Below, in pieces: positions 25,882 through 33,463 of a stretch of DNA of 64,000 bases. Source of the stretch: JBDSKH01 sp050245915 (GTDB lineage: Bacteria; Actinomycetota; Actinomycetes; Actinomycetales; Microbacteriaceae). Positions within the stretch are counted from its first letter, which is position 1. The number at the start of each line of letters is the position of its first letter. The notes under the pieces are model-generated. The model was not told the origin of the DNA. It made no database searches and saw nothing but the letters and a program-made list of their open reading frames with translations. The position numbers were made by a program, and so were the translations under genes. The DNA is taken from the NCBI GenBank assembly GCA_050245915.1, contig JBFWWZ010000008.1, positions 16,153-80,152 of the forward strand, read 5' to 3'.

Positions 25882-26633
25882 CCACCACACCGACTCTCGC
25901 CGTCCGCGACGCGACCAAGCGCTTCGGCGCGGTGCTCGCGCTGGACTCCGTCTCGCTCGAGGCGCGCGCCGGAGAGGTGCTCGCCCTGCTCGGCGACAAC
26001 GGCGCAGGCAAGTCGACCCTCATCAAATGCATCAGCGGCGTGCACCGGCTGGATGCCGGCACGATCGAGGTGGACGGCTCGCCGCTGCACCTGAGCAGCC
26101 CCGCCGTCGCCCGCGCCGCAGGTGTCGAGACCGTGTACCAGGATCTCGCCCTGTTCGACAATCTCGACGCGACCGCCAACTTCTTCGCCGGGCGCGAGGA
26201 GGCGGTCCCCCGCTGGCTGCCGCGCGGGCTGCGCTGGATGCGCGGGGCGCAGATGGCGACCCGCTCCGGCGAGCTCGTCGGGCGGCTGAAGATCAACCTG
26301 CCCGGACGCGGGTCGTCCGTCGGCATGATGTCGGGCGGTCAGCGCCAGGCGATCGCCGTGGCCCGTACCGCGGCGTTCGCGTCGCGCGTCGTCATCCTGG
26401 ACGAGCCGACCGCCGCGCTGGGACTGCGCGAATCGCGGCAGGTGCTCGACCTCATCCTGAGACTCCGTGACGAAGGCTGTGCGGTGATCGTCATCTCGCA
26501 CGCCATGGATCACGTGATGGAGATCGCCGACCGCGCGGTCGTCATGCGCCGGGGCCGCGTGGTCGGTGAAGAAGTCCCCACCCCAGCGAACAGAGCACGG
26601 CTCGTCTCGCTGATCGTCGGGGGCGACGAATGA
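25878..26633 (+). CDS. Sugar ABC transporter ATP-binding protein (single-domain, FrcA type)
   Basis: 251 residues with one ABC domain only, unlike the two-domain RbsA. Walker A is LGDNGAGKSTLIK, the Q-loop YQDLALFDNL, the signature MSGGQRQAIAVAR, Walker B VVILDEPTAALG and the H-loop VISHAMDHV. It powers import with the permease and lipoprotein encoded on either side. The start overlaps the permease stop (ATGA). Confidence 0.9.
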   Translation: MTTTPTLAVRDATKRFGAVLALDSVSLEARAGEVLALLGDNGAGKSTLIKCISGVHRLDAGTIEVDGSPLHLSSPAVARAAGVETVYQDLALFDNLDATANFFAGREEAVPRWLPRGLRWMRGAQMATRSGELVGRLKINLPGRGSSVGMMSGGQRQAIAVARTAAFASRVVILDEPTAALGLRESRQVLDLILRLRDEGCAVIVISHAMDHVMEIADRAVVMRRGRVVGEEVPTPANRARLVSLIVGGDE

Positions 26634-26695
26634 CGTCGTCCCCGGCCCGGCGCCCCCAGACCCCGGCACTCACCCAACCCAAGAAAAGGAATGCG

Positions 26696-27634
26696 ATGAA
26701 CAAGAAACGCATTGTCGCCGCGGTCGCCGCGGCGGCGGTCGCGCTGTCGCTCGCAGCGTGCTCCACCCCGTCGGAGTCGGGAGGCGGCGAGGACGACGTC
26801 CTCACCATCGGCCTGATCACCAAGTTCCCGGTCGACTTCTACGACATCATGGTCGATGCCGCCAAGGAGTGGGACGCGAACGAGCCCGGCGCCGAGGTCG
26901 TCTTCGCCCAGGGCAAGAGCGGCACCGACGACGAGGGCGAGATCGCGGCCATCGAGTCGTTCATCACGCAGCAGGTCGACGCGATCGCGATCACCCCCAC
27001 CAGCCCCAACGTCGCCGACGCGCTGCAGAAGGCCGTCGACGCCGGCATCCCGGTGGTGCTGATCGACAACGACATCCCGGACTGGGACGGCAAGACCGCG
27101 GTCGTGGCCACCGACAACTTCGCGGGCGGCCAGCTCGCGGGGACCTGGCTGAAGGACAACCTGCCGGAGGGCGCCAAGCTCGCCGTGCTGCAGGGCGTGC
27201 TCGGCAACCCGTCGCTCGACGACCGGGTGAACGGCATGCTCGACACCCTGGGCGACTGGGCGGAGGTCGTGGCAACCACGCCCACCGACTGCGACCAGAC
27301 GAAGGGCCTGGATGCCGGTCAGGACATCCTGACCGCGAACCCCGAACTGGACGCCATCTACGCGGCGTGCGGTCCGCCCATCATCGGCACACTCGAGGCC
27401 ATCAAGTCGGCCGGACGCACCGGCATCATCACGGTCGGCTTCGACGCCTCGCCGGATGAGGTCGCCGCGATCGCCGACGGCACCGAGTCGGCCTCCGTCG
27501 CCCAGTTCCCCGCGAAGATGGGCAGCCTCGGTGTGCAGGCCGCCTTCGACGCCGCATCGGGCAAGACGGTGGAGAAGCTGATCGACACCGGCACCGAGAT
27601 GGTGACGAAGGACAACTTCGCCGATTTCCAGTAA
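26696..27634 (+). CDS. Sugar-binding lipoprotein of ABC importer
   Basis: 312 residues. Basic start MNKKR, hydrophobic signal, and lipobox LSLAACS (Cys about 20), then a periplasmic-binding-protein type I fold: TIGLITKFPVDFYDIMVDAAKEW, IDAIAITPTSPNVADALQKAVDAGIPVVLIDNDIP and VGFDASPDEVAAI. It delivers a monosaccharide, plausibly L-fucose, to the FrcC/FrcA-type partner genes just upstream. ATG 26696 has AAGAAAAGGA as ribosome site; the longer frame would put 22 residues before the signal. Confidence 0.9.
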   Translation: MNKKRIVAAVAAAAVALSLAACSTPSESGGGEDDVLTIGLITKFPVDFYDIMVDAAKEWDANEPGAEVVFAQGKSGTDDEGEIAAIESFITQQVDAIAITPTSPNVADALQKAVDAGIPVVLIDNDIPDWDGKTAVVATDNFAGGQLAGTWLKDNLPEGAKLAVLQGVLGNPSLDDRVNGMLDTLGDWAEVVATTPTDCDQTKGLDAGQDILTANPELDAIYAACGPPIIGTLEAIKSAGRTGIITVGFDASPDEVAAIADGTESASVAQFPAKMGSLGVQAAFDAASGKTVEKLIDTGTEMVTKDNFADFQ

Positions 27635-27644
27635 TCCCCTGACA

Positions 27645-27680
27645 GCCGTGCCGGCCGCGTGAGAGCGTGGCCGGCACGGC
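27645..27680 (+). terminator. Stem-loop after the sugar-binding gene
   Basis: Perfect 12-bp stem GCCGTGCCGGCC / GGCCGGCACGGC with a 12-base loop, ten bases after the stop. No T-run, as is common for actinobacterial terminators. It probably limits read-through into the lactonase gene or stabilises the upstream message. Confidence 0.7.
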
Positions 27681-27704
27681 CGTCGGCGCAGAATGAGGAC
27701 GGGT

Positions 27705-28541
27705 ATGAACGCGCTCATCGACAGCCACGTGCATTTCTGGGACCGCGCGCGGTTCGGGTATGCCTGGCTCGATGACGTGCCCGAGGCGCTGTCGCGGCCG
27801 TCGTTCCTCCCGGCGGACGCGGACCCCGCCGCGCGGATGGTCTTCGTCCAGGCGGACTGCCGCGAGGACCAGGGCATCGCCGAGGCGGCGTGGGTGCAGC
27901 AGCTCGCGGATGCCGGCGCGCCGATCGTCGGCATCGTGGCGCATGCGCCCCTGGAGCGCGACTGCGTCGAGCAGCTCGATGCCCTGTCCCGCATCCCGCT
28001 CGTCGTCGGCATCCGGCGTCTGCTGCAGGACGAGCCACCCGGATTCGCGGACAGCGACGCATTCATCGCCGGTGCCGCCCAGGTCGAGCCGCACGGCTTC
28101 GTCGTCGACCTCTGCATCCGGCAGCGGCAGCTGGACGAGGTGACCGACCTCGTCGCCGCGCGGCCCGAGGTGCAGTTCGTGCTCGACCATCTGGGCAAGC
28201 CGGTGATCGACGACGGCTCGTTCGACGCGTGGGCGGCATCGATCGACCGCCTCGCCGCCCTTCCGAACGTGGCGTGCAAGGTGTCGGGACTGCTCACCGA
28301 GGCGCCGCCCTCGCACCGTGACGCGAATTCGCTCCGCCCCTGGATCCTGCACGCCCTCGACGCGTTCGGCGCCGACCGGCTGATGTACGGCACCGATTGG
28401 CCCGTGCTGACCCTCGCCGGCGACACCGCGCTCTGGCGCTCGGTCGTCGACGCCGCGCTCGAGGAGGAGTCCGACGCGACCCGCGCCGCCGTCTTCGAGG
28501 GCACCGCCCGCCGCGTCTACCGGCTGGAGGAGCGCGGCTAG
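27705..28541 (+). CDS. Amidohydrolase, L-fuconolactonase-like
   Basis: 278 residues, amidohydrolase_2 family. Metal-site motifs are DSHVHFWDRARFGYAWLDD at the start (HxH), VLDHLGKPVIDDG near 159 and LMYGTDWPVL near 227 (the catalytic Asp). FVQADCREDQG and ACKVSGLLTEA are typical of L-fucono-1,5-lactonase and L-rhamnono-lactonase relatives. It opens the lactone formed by oxidation of the aldose, giving the acid that FucD dehydrates. ATG 27705 has GAGGACGGG upstream; an ATG 12 bases earlier is possible. Confidence 0.82.
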   Translation: MNALIDSHVHFWDRARFGYAWLDDVPEALSRPSFLPADADPAARMVFVQADCREDQGIAEAAWVQQLADAGAPIVGIVAHAPLERDCVEQLDALSRIPLVVGIRRLLQDEPPGFADSDAFIAGAAQVEPHGFVVDLCIRQRQLDEVTDLVAARPEVQFVLDHLGKPVIDDGSFDAWAASIDRLAALPNVACKVSGLLTEAPPSHRDANSLRPWILHALDAFGADRLMYGTDWPVLTLAGDTALWRSVVDAALEEESDATRAAVFEGTARRVYRLEERG

Positions 28542-28545
28542 GCGC

Positions 28546-30042
28546 CTAGATCAGCAGCACCGTCGCCGCGAACGCGACGATCGTCAGCAGGATCGTGTAC
28601 GGAAGTGCCATCCACAGCATCCGCACGTAGCCGAGCCGGATCAGCGGGGCGAGCGACGAGGTCAGGATGAACAGGAACGCGGCCTGCCCGTTCGGCGTCG
28701 CGATGCTCGGGATGTTGGTGCCCGTGTTCACCGCGACCGCCAGCTGCTCGAACTGGTGCACGTCGATCGCGCCGGAGTCGAAGGCCTGCTTCACCTCCGT
28801 GATGTAGACGGTGGCGACGAAGACGTTGTCGCTGATCGCCGACAGCACACCGGCGGCGCCGAAGATGGTGCCGAGCCGCGCCTGACCCTCCAGGGCGAGC
28901 ACCGCGTCGATGACCGGCGTGAACAGGCCTTGATCGTGGATGACGGAGACGATCGCGAAGAACGTCACCAGCAGGGCGGTGAACGGCAGCGCCTCCTCGA
29001 AGGCGTGACCGATCGCCTCCTCGCTCGTCACGCCGGAGAACGCGGTCGCCAGCACGATGACCAGCAGACCGATCAGTCCCACCTCGGCGAGGTGCAGCGC
29101 GAGGCCGACGACGAGCAGCGCGGCGGTCAGCGCCTGCACCGCGATGCGGGCGCGGGCGCGGGCGTCGCGCTTGGCGGTCTGCTTCCGATCCCACTCGACC
29201 ATCACCTGCCGCACGCCGTCGGGCAGTTCGGCGCCGTACCCGAACAGCCGCGTGCGCTCCAGGATCAGGCAGAGCGCCATCGCCACGACCGCCACCGGGA
29301 GGGAGACCGGCAGCACGTGCCAGGCGAACTCGCCGAAGTCCCAGCCGGCGAGCTGGCCGATCAGCAGGTTCTGCGGCTCGCCCACCAGGGTCGCGACCCC
29401 TCCGACCGCGGTACCCACGGCGGCGTGCATGACGAGACTGCGCAGGAACGAGCGGAACTGCGCGAGGTCGGCGACGTGGTCGGCGTCGACGGCCGCGTCA
29501 TCCGCCTGGTCGTGGTCGTCGCCGGAGTGCCGCCCGGACGCGAAGCGGTGGTACACGCCGTAGAACCCGGTGGCGACGGCGAGCACCACGGCCGCGACGG
29601 TCAGGGCGTCGAGGAACGCCGACAGGACCGCGGCGGAGGCGAGGAAGGTGAGCGAGAGCAGCATCTTCGAGCGCACCGCGACCAGCAGTTTCGTGAAGAC
29701 GACGAGCAGCAGCTCACGCAGGAAGTAGATGCCCGCGACCATGAACACCAGCAGCAGCAGCACCGAGATGTTCGCGCTGACCTCGTCGAACACGTGCGCG
29801 GCGGAGGTCAGCCCGAGCACGATCGCCTCGAATGCGAGCAGGCCCCCCGGCAGCAGCGGATAGCACTGCAGCGCCATCGCCAGCGTGAAGATGAACTCGA
29901 GGACGAGCACCCAGCCGAGCACGAACGGACCCGCAGCGAGCAGCAGGAACGGGTTCAGCACCAGGAACCCGACGATGGTCAGCTTGTACCAGCGCGGGGA
30001 GTTGCCGAGGAAGTTGCGGGCGAGGGCGGCGGCAAAGGTCAT
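28546..30042 (-). CDS. nhaB: Sodium/proton antiporter NhaB
   Basis: 498 residues, about twelve membrane helices. Exchanges sodium for protons across the cytoplasmic membrane. NhaB-specific stretches include RNFLGNSPRWYKLTIVGFLVLNP at the N-terminus, LLAFEAIVLGLTSAAHV, FLDALTVAAVVLAVATGFYGVYH and GEPQNLLIGQLAGWDFGEF. The ATG at 30042 has AGGAG upstream and begins like NhaB; an in-frame ATG at 30096 would add 18 residues and overlaps the stop of a leader ORF. Divergent from helR, sharing a promoter region that contains the rifamycin-associated element. Confidence 0.9.
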   Translation of the reverse strand: MTFAAALARNFLGNSPRWYKLTIVGFLVLNPFLLLAAGPFVLGWVLVLEFIFTLAMALQCYPLLPGGLLAFEAIVLGLTSAAHVFDEVSANISVLLLLVFMVAGIYFLRELLLVVFTKLLVAVRSKMLLSLTFLASAAVLSAFLDALTVAAVVLAVATGFYGVYHRFASGRHSGDDHDQADDAAVDADHVADLAQFRSFLRSLVMHAAVGTAVGGVATLVGEPQNLLIGQLAGWDFGEFAWHVLPVSLPVAVVAMALCLILERTRLFGYGAELPDGVRQVMVEWDRKQTAKRDARARARIAVQALTAALLVVGLALHLAEVGLIGLLVIVLATAFSGVTSEEAIGHAFEEALPFTALLVTFFAIVSVIHDQGLFTPVIDAVLALEGQARLGTIFGAAGVLSAISDNVFVATVYITEVKQAFDSGAIDVHQFEQLAVAVNTGTNIPSIATPNGQAAFLFILTSSLAPLIRLGYVRMLWMALPYTILLTIVAFAATVLLI

Positions 30043-30088
30043 GGCTCTCCTGGGGACGCGATGGTCTGTGCCGACCAGGCTTCCCGGC

Positions 30089-30124
30089 TCACCCATGAAA
30101 ATGGAGAGGGCCTTCCCTCTCCAT
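30089..30124 (-). CDS. Possible 11-residue leader peptide of nhaB
   Basis: ATG at 30124-30122 encodes MEREGPLHFHG and stops at 30089. It lies six bases after a TATACC -10 box (30131-30136), so it would be a leaderless ORF at the very 5' end of the nhaB mRNA. Its codons form one arm and the loop of a perfect hairpin. The TGA overlaps an in-frame nhaB ATG (ATGGGTGA). Translation of this peptide could open or close the hairpin and affect nhaB expression. Inference only. Confidence 0.35.
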   Translation of the reverse strand: MEREGPLHFHG

Positions 30125-30125
30125 T
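30100..30125 (-). promoter_or_regulatory. 5'-terminal hairpin in the nhaB leader
   Basis: AATGGAGAGGG / CCCTCTCCATT, a perfect 11-bp stem with a 4-base loop, starting at the predicted transcription start of nhaB. It does not look like the known sodium riboswitch or other riboswitch classes that I can recall. Confidence 0.5.
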
Positions 30126-30130
30126 AACAA

Positions 30131-30181
30131 GGTATACGGCACCGGGGGGCTTGCCGCAAGGCCCCCTGCCGGGCGCAGAAT
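30131..30181. promoter_or_regulatory. Rifamycin-associated element in the nhaB-helR divergent promoter
   Basis: GGGGCTTGC C GCAAGGCCCC at 30146-30165 matches the rifamycin-associated element (RAE) known upstream of helR and rifamycin-inactivating genes in actinobacteria. The two TTGC arms serve as overlapping -35 boxes. For helR, TTGCCG (30151-30156), 19-bp spacer, CAGAAT (30176-30181). For nhaB on the minus strand, TTGCGG (30154-30159), 17-bp spacer, TATACC (30131-30136). Confidence 0.75.
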
Positions 30182-30189
30182 CGTCGACT

Positions 30190-32394
30190 GTGCCTGCGAC
30201 TCCCCGTGTCTTCGACCTGCCCCCACGCCTCGTGGCGAAAGACGATCCCGCCCTGATCGGCGAGGATGAACGGCACTTCGAGCGGATCGCCGCGAGCCTC
30301 GCCGGCACGGTGGCCGAACTCGCCGAACGGCTCGCCGCGACGCGGATCTCGCGCGGGGAGGCGGCGGGTGAGCGGCTCGAACGCGACATGGAGGTGCGCC
30401 GGCTCGCGTCCCGCCTGCGCACCTTCGAGCGGTACGGGCTCGACCTCGCTCTCGGACGGATGGTCCCGGCCGACGGCTCGGCGCCGGTGTACGTCGGGCG
30501 GCTCGGGCTGACCGATCGCGACGGTGAGCGCCTCCTCGTCGACTGGCGCTCGCCTGCGGCGGAGCCGTTCTTCGCGGCGTCGCACGGTGACCCGATGGGC
30601 CTGCGCAGCCGGCGCCGGTACCGCTGGACGCGCGGCCGCATCACCGACTTCTGGGACGAGGTGTTCGACGCCGACGGCCTCGGCGGCAACGCCGCCCTCG
30701 ACGACCAGTCCGCGTTCATCGCGAGCCTCGGCGCCGCGCGCTCGCCGCGGATGCGTGACGTGCTCGGCACCATCCAGGCCGATCAGGACGCGATCATCCG
30801 CGCGGGCTCGCGCGGCGCGCTCGTCGTCGACGGCGGCCCCGGGACCGGCAAGACGGTGGTCGCGCTGCATCGCGCCGCCTACCTGGTCTACTCCGATCCG
30901 CGCCTGGCCCGCCGCCACGGGGGTGTGCTGTTCGTCGGCCCGCACCCCGCGTACCTCTCTTATGTGGCCGATGTGCTTCCGAGCCTGGGTGAGGACGGCG
31001 TGCACCTGTGCACGCTCGCCGATCTGGTGACCGAGGGGTCCGCGGCGAATGCCGAACCGGATCCGGACGTCGCCCGGCTCAAGGCCTCTCACGTGCTCGT
31101 GGACGCCGTCGAACGCGCGGTCCGCGGTTACGAGCGTCCGCCGCGGCAGGCGCTCTCCGTCGAGACCGATGTGGTCGACGCGGAGGTCGCCCCCGCCGAC
31201 TGGGCGGACGCCTTCGCCGCGGCCGACCCGGCATCCACGCACAATGAGAACCGTGACCTGGTCTGGGACGAGCTGATCGCGATCGTCGCGGCATCGCTCG
31301 ACGGCGAGGTCCCGGATGCGGTGGCCGAGCGGGTGCTGCGGCAGGACGAGACGCTGCGGTCAGCGTTCGCCCGCGCCTGGCCGCTGCTCGACCCGGTGGG
31401 TGTCGTCGCGGACCTGTTCGCGTTGCCCGCGTTCCTGCGGGTGTGCGCTCCCGGCCTGGGCGAGCGCGACATCCTGAGCCTGCAGCGCGACGACCCGCGC
31501 GCCTGGACGACGTCGGATCTGCCGCTGCTCGACGCCGCACGGCGCCTGATCGGCGACCCCCAGGCCGCAGGCAGGGCGCGACGCGAGGCCGCGCTGCTCG
31601 ACGCCCAGCGGGAGGAGATGTCGCACGTCGTCGATCAGCTCATCGCATCGCAGGAGTACGACGACGGGGAGGGGGTGCTGCGGATGCTGGGCCAGCAGAG
31701 CATGCAGGACGCGCTGGTCGACGAGACCGCGCTGCCCTCCGTCGATCCCGATGCGCTCGCGGGCCCGTTCGCGCACATCGTGGTCGACGAGGCGCAGGAG
31801 CTCACCGATGCGGAGTGGACGATGCTGGTGCGCCGCTGCCCGTCGAAGAGCTTCACGATCGTGGGGGACCGGGCGCAGTCGCGGCGCGGGTTCCCCGAGT
31901 CGTGGGACGAACGTCTGGGGCGGGTGGGGCTCGGTGGGATCACGGTGAGGCGCCTGACGATCAACTACCGCACGCCGGAGGAGGTGATGGCGGAGGCCGA
32001 GCCGGTGATCCGCGCGGCGCTTCCCGATGCGAACGTGCCGACGTCGATCCGCTCGGCCGGGGTCCCGGTGCGCCACGGGTCACCGGCTGACCTGCACACG
32101 ATCGTGGAGGAGTGGGTGTCGGCGCACGGGGACGGCATCGCGGCGGTGATCGGAGCCCCCGCGGTGGCAGGGACGGACCGGGTGCGCTCGCTGACGCCCG
32201 AGGGGGCGAAAGGGCTGGAGTTCGACCTGGTGGTGCTGGTGAACCCGGACACGTGGACGGCCGTCGACCGCTACGTCGCGATGACCCGGTCGACGAGGGA
32301 ACTGGTGATACTCGACGGCGGACATGAGAATGCGGGGCCGGCATCACGCCGGCCCCGCATCCTGTCAGTGGTTAGCGACCCTCTTTGCGCGTGA
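30190..32394 (+). CDS. helR: RNA polymerase recycling motor ATPase HelR (HelD family)
   Basis: Superfamily I helicase-like ATPase that displaces stalled or rifamycin-bound RNA polymerase from DNA; HelR confers rifampicin tolerance in Streptomyces. The N-terminal coiled arm (residues about 1-70, IGEDERHFERIAASLAGTV) is followed by the 1A domain with Walker A VVDGGPGTGKTVVALHRAAY near 217, an acidic insert, motif II HIVVDEAQELTDAEW near 536, GDRAQSRRGFPESW near 560, NYRTPEEVM near 592 and motif VI region GLEFDLVVLVNPDTW...YVAMTRSTRELVIL. Start GTG 30190 is leaderless, eight bases after CAGAAT. 734 residues; the last ~20 read through a terminator stem. Confidence 0.9.
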   Translation: MPATPRVFDLPPRLVAKDDPALIGEDERHFERIAASLAGTVAELAERLAATRISRGEAAGERLERDMEVRRLASRLRTFERYGLDLALGRMVPADGSAPVYVGRLGLTDRDGERLLVDWRSPAAEPFFAASHGDPMGLRSRRRYRWTRGRITDFWDEVFDADGLGGNAALDDQSAFIASLGAARSPRMRDVLGTIQADQDAIIRAGSRGALVVDGGPGTGKTVVALHRAAYLVYSDPRLARRHGGVLFVGPHPAYLSYVADVLPSLGEDGVHLCTLADLVTEGSAANAEPDPDVARLKASHVLVDAVERAVRGYERPPRQALSVETDVVDAEVAPADWADAFAAADPASTHNENRDLVWDELIAIVAASLDGEVPDAVAERVLRQDETLRSAFARAWPLLDPVGVVADLFALPAFLRVCAPGLGERDILSLQRDDPRAWTTSDLPLLDAARRLIGDPQAAGRARREAALLDAQREEMSHVVDQLIASQEYDDGEGVLRMLGQQSMQDALVDETALPSVDPDALAGPFAHIVVDEAQELTDAEWTMLVRRCPSKSFTIVGDRAQSRRGFPESWDERLGRVGLGGITVRRLTINYRTPEEVMAEAEPVIRAALPDANVPTSIRSAGVPVRHGSPADLHTIVEEWVSAHGDGIAAVIGAPAVAGTDRVRSLTPEGAKGLEFDLVVLVNPDTWTAVDRYVAMTRSTRELVILDGGHENAGPASRRPRILSVVSDPLCA
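32330..32360. terminator. Bidirectional terminator stem-loop between helR and a membrane gene
   Basis: Perfect 13-bp stem ATGCGGGGCCGGC / GCCGGCCCCGCAT with a 5-base loop. It is positioned to stop both convergent genes, although the helR frame stays open through it and ends at 32394. Confidence 0.8.
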
Positions 32395-32893
32395 ACAGGT
32401 AGCCGGTCACGATGAGGCCGACCGCGAACGCGACGGCGATGATCGTGTACAGCGTGCCGGCCAGGGCGGCGACCCCGAACGACGGCAGCAGCACGAGCAG
32501 GCCGAGCACCGCGGTGATGATGAAGAAGAGCGCCGGGGTGTTCCGGATCTCTTTGCCGACGTAGAGCACGATCGCCGCGACGACCGTGCCGATGCCGGCG
32601 ACCAGTGCCGCGATGGTGACCAGCACGCCGGGCAGCGCCAGCCCGAACGCGCCGAGGGCGAGCAGGGCCCACCCGACGCCGGACACGATCAGCAGCACCT
32701 TGGTCAGCATCGCGTTGACGCCGCCGATCGCGAAGACGATCAGAGCGACAGCGAGCACCAGGTAGCCGAGGCCGCCGAGCCAGCTGACCGCGAGTCCTGC
32801 CAGGGGCAGGATGATCGCGAGCAGCAGCAGAGCGCCCGCGATGATGAGAAGCAGGCCCGTGAGGGACCGCCGGGATGTCGAGACAGCTGCCAT
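32372..32893 (-). CDS. Hypothetical four-to-five-TM membrane protein
   Basis: 173 residues, almost entirely hydrophobic, with helices at about 12-34, 40-60, 65-87, 92-112 and 123-163. HdeD/DUF308-like small membrane proteins have a similar pattern, but no signature is decisive. Begins MAAVSTSRRSLTG with AAGGAGAAT upstream. Its 3' end overlaps helR by 23 bases. Function unknown. Confidence 0.6.
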   Translation of the reverse strand: MAAVSTSRRSLTGLLLIIAGALLLLAIILPLAGLAVSWLGGLGYLVLAVALIVFAIGGVNAMLTKVLLIVSGVGWALLALGAFGLALPGVLVTIAALVAGIGTVVAAIVLYVGKEIRNTPALFFIITAVLGLLVLLPSFGVAALAGTLYTIIAVAFAVGLIVTGYLFTRKEGR

Positions 32894-32933
32894 CGTGAAG
32901 ATTCTCCTTTGAATCGAAGGTGGATGGTGCCCG

Positions 32934-33230
32934 TCAGTCTAGGGGTGAGAAGTGCCGCAGGGTCAGGGGTTTGCGTAACAGCGTGTCTTCGCCGGGGAAG
33001 GTGACCGGCTCGGTCTGCCAGCGTTCGCCCGCGAAGGCGCGCACCGCATCCTGGTCTGCCCAGACGCTCTGATAGACGACCCGGTCGGGGTCGTCGCGGT
33101 CGATCAGGATGCTGTGGCTGACCAGACCCGGATAGCACCCCGGGAAGGTGGCGACCAGCTCGACGAGGGTCGCCATGAACTCGTCCCGATTGCCGTCGGC
33201 GATCCAGGCCTCAGAGCTCCGCACGATCAT
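32934..33230 (-). CDS. Antibiotic biosynthesis monooxygenase (ABM) domain protein
   Basis: 98 residues of the ferredoxin-like ABM/YgiN fold: MIVRSSEAWIADGNRDEFMATLVELVATFPGC (start), VYQSVWADQDAVRAFAGERW and a C-terminal strand. Family members act as small cofactor-free monooxygenases or stress proteins; the substrate here is unknown. It lies just upstream of, and divergent from, the tRNA-Arg gene that hosts the genomic island. Confidence 0.75.
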   Translation of the reverse strand: MIVRSSEAWIADGNRDEFMATLVELVATFPGCYPGLVSHSILIDRDDPDRVVYQSVWADQDAVRAFAGERWQTEPVTFPGEDTLLRKPLTLRHFSPLD

Positions 33231-33268
33231 GGGGTCATTCTGGCCCTGATATAGTTGCGAGGTTGTAT

Positions 33269-33344
33269 GCGCCCGTAGCTCAACGGATAGAGCATCTGAC
33301 TACGGATCAGAAGGTTGGGGGTTCGAATCCCTCCGGGCGCACCA
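33269..33344 (+). tRNA. tRNA-Arg(ACG), integration target
   Basis: GCGCCCG (33269-33275) pairs with CGGGCGC (33334-33340). Anticodon ACG in loop CTACGGA, T-loop GGTTCGAATCC. The tRNA body ends at 33341 and CCA follows at 33342-33344. TATAGT at 33250-33255 is the -10 box. The last 22 bases are duplicated 15 kb downstream. Confidence 0.96.
33322..33343 (+). repeat. attL (22-bp direct repeat)
   Basis: The T-arm and acceptor end of tRNA-Arg plus ACC. Identical to 48381-48402. Confidence 0.88.
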
Positions 33345-33463
33345 AAACCCCTGATCAGGGGGCTGTTTTCACACGCCCCCCACAAAAACCCCACACATCG
33401 TGTTTCCGGCCCGTCTGCCCGCCCGTGATTCGCTGGCCCCGGGACCCACACCGAAACCCCACG
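33345..33463. other. Left arm of the island, no gene
   Basis: Holds a 14-bp perfect palindrome CCCCTGATCAGGGG (33348-33361) followed by a T-rich stretch, probably the tRNA terminator, then CCCCACA motifs around 33378-33396 and another near 33453. These resemble arm-type integrase sites. Confidence 0.5.

Noticed and set aside
30089..30136. Sodium (DUF1646-type) riboswitch before nhaB
   Set aside because: The leader is too short and holds a single simple hairpin; it does not match the known motif.
28756..30189. Long plus-strand open frame upstream of and in frame with helR (would give a 1212-residue protein)
   Set aside because: It is antisense to nhaB, has the biased composition of a shadow frame, and HelR homology plus promoter begin only at 30190.
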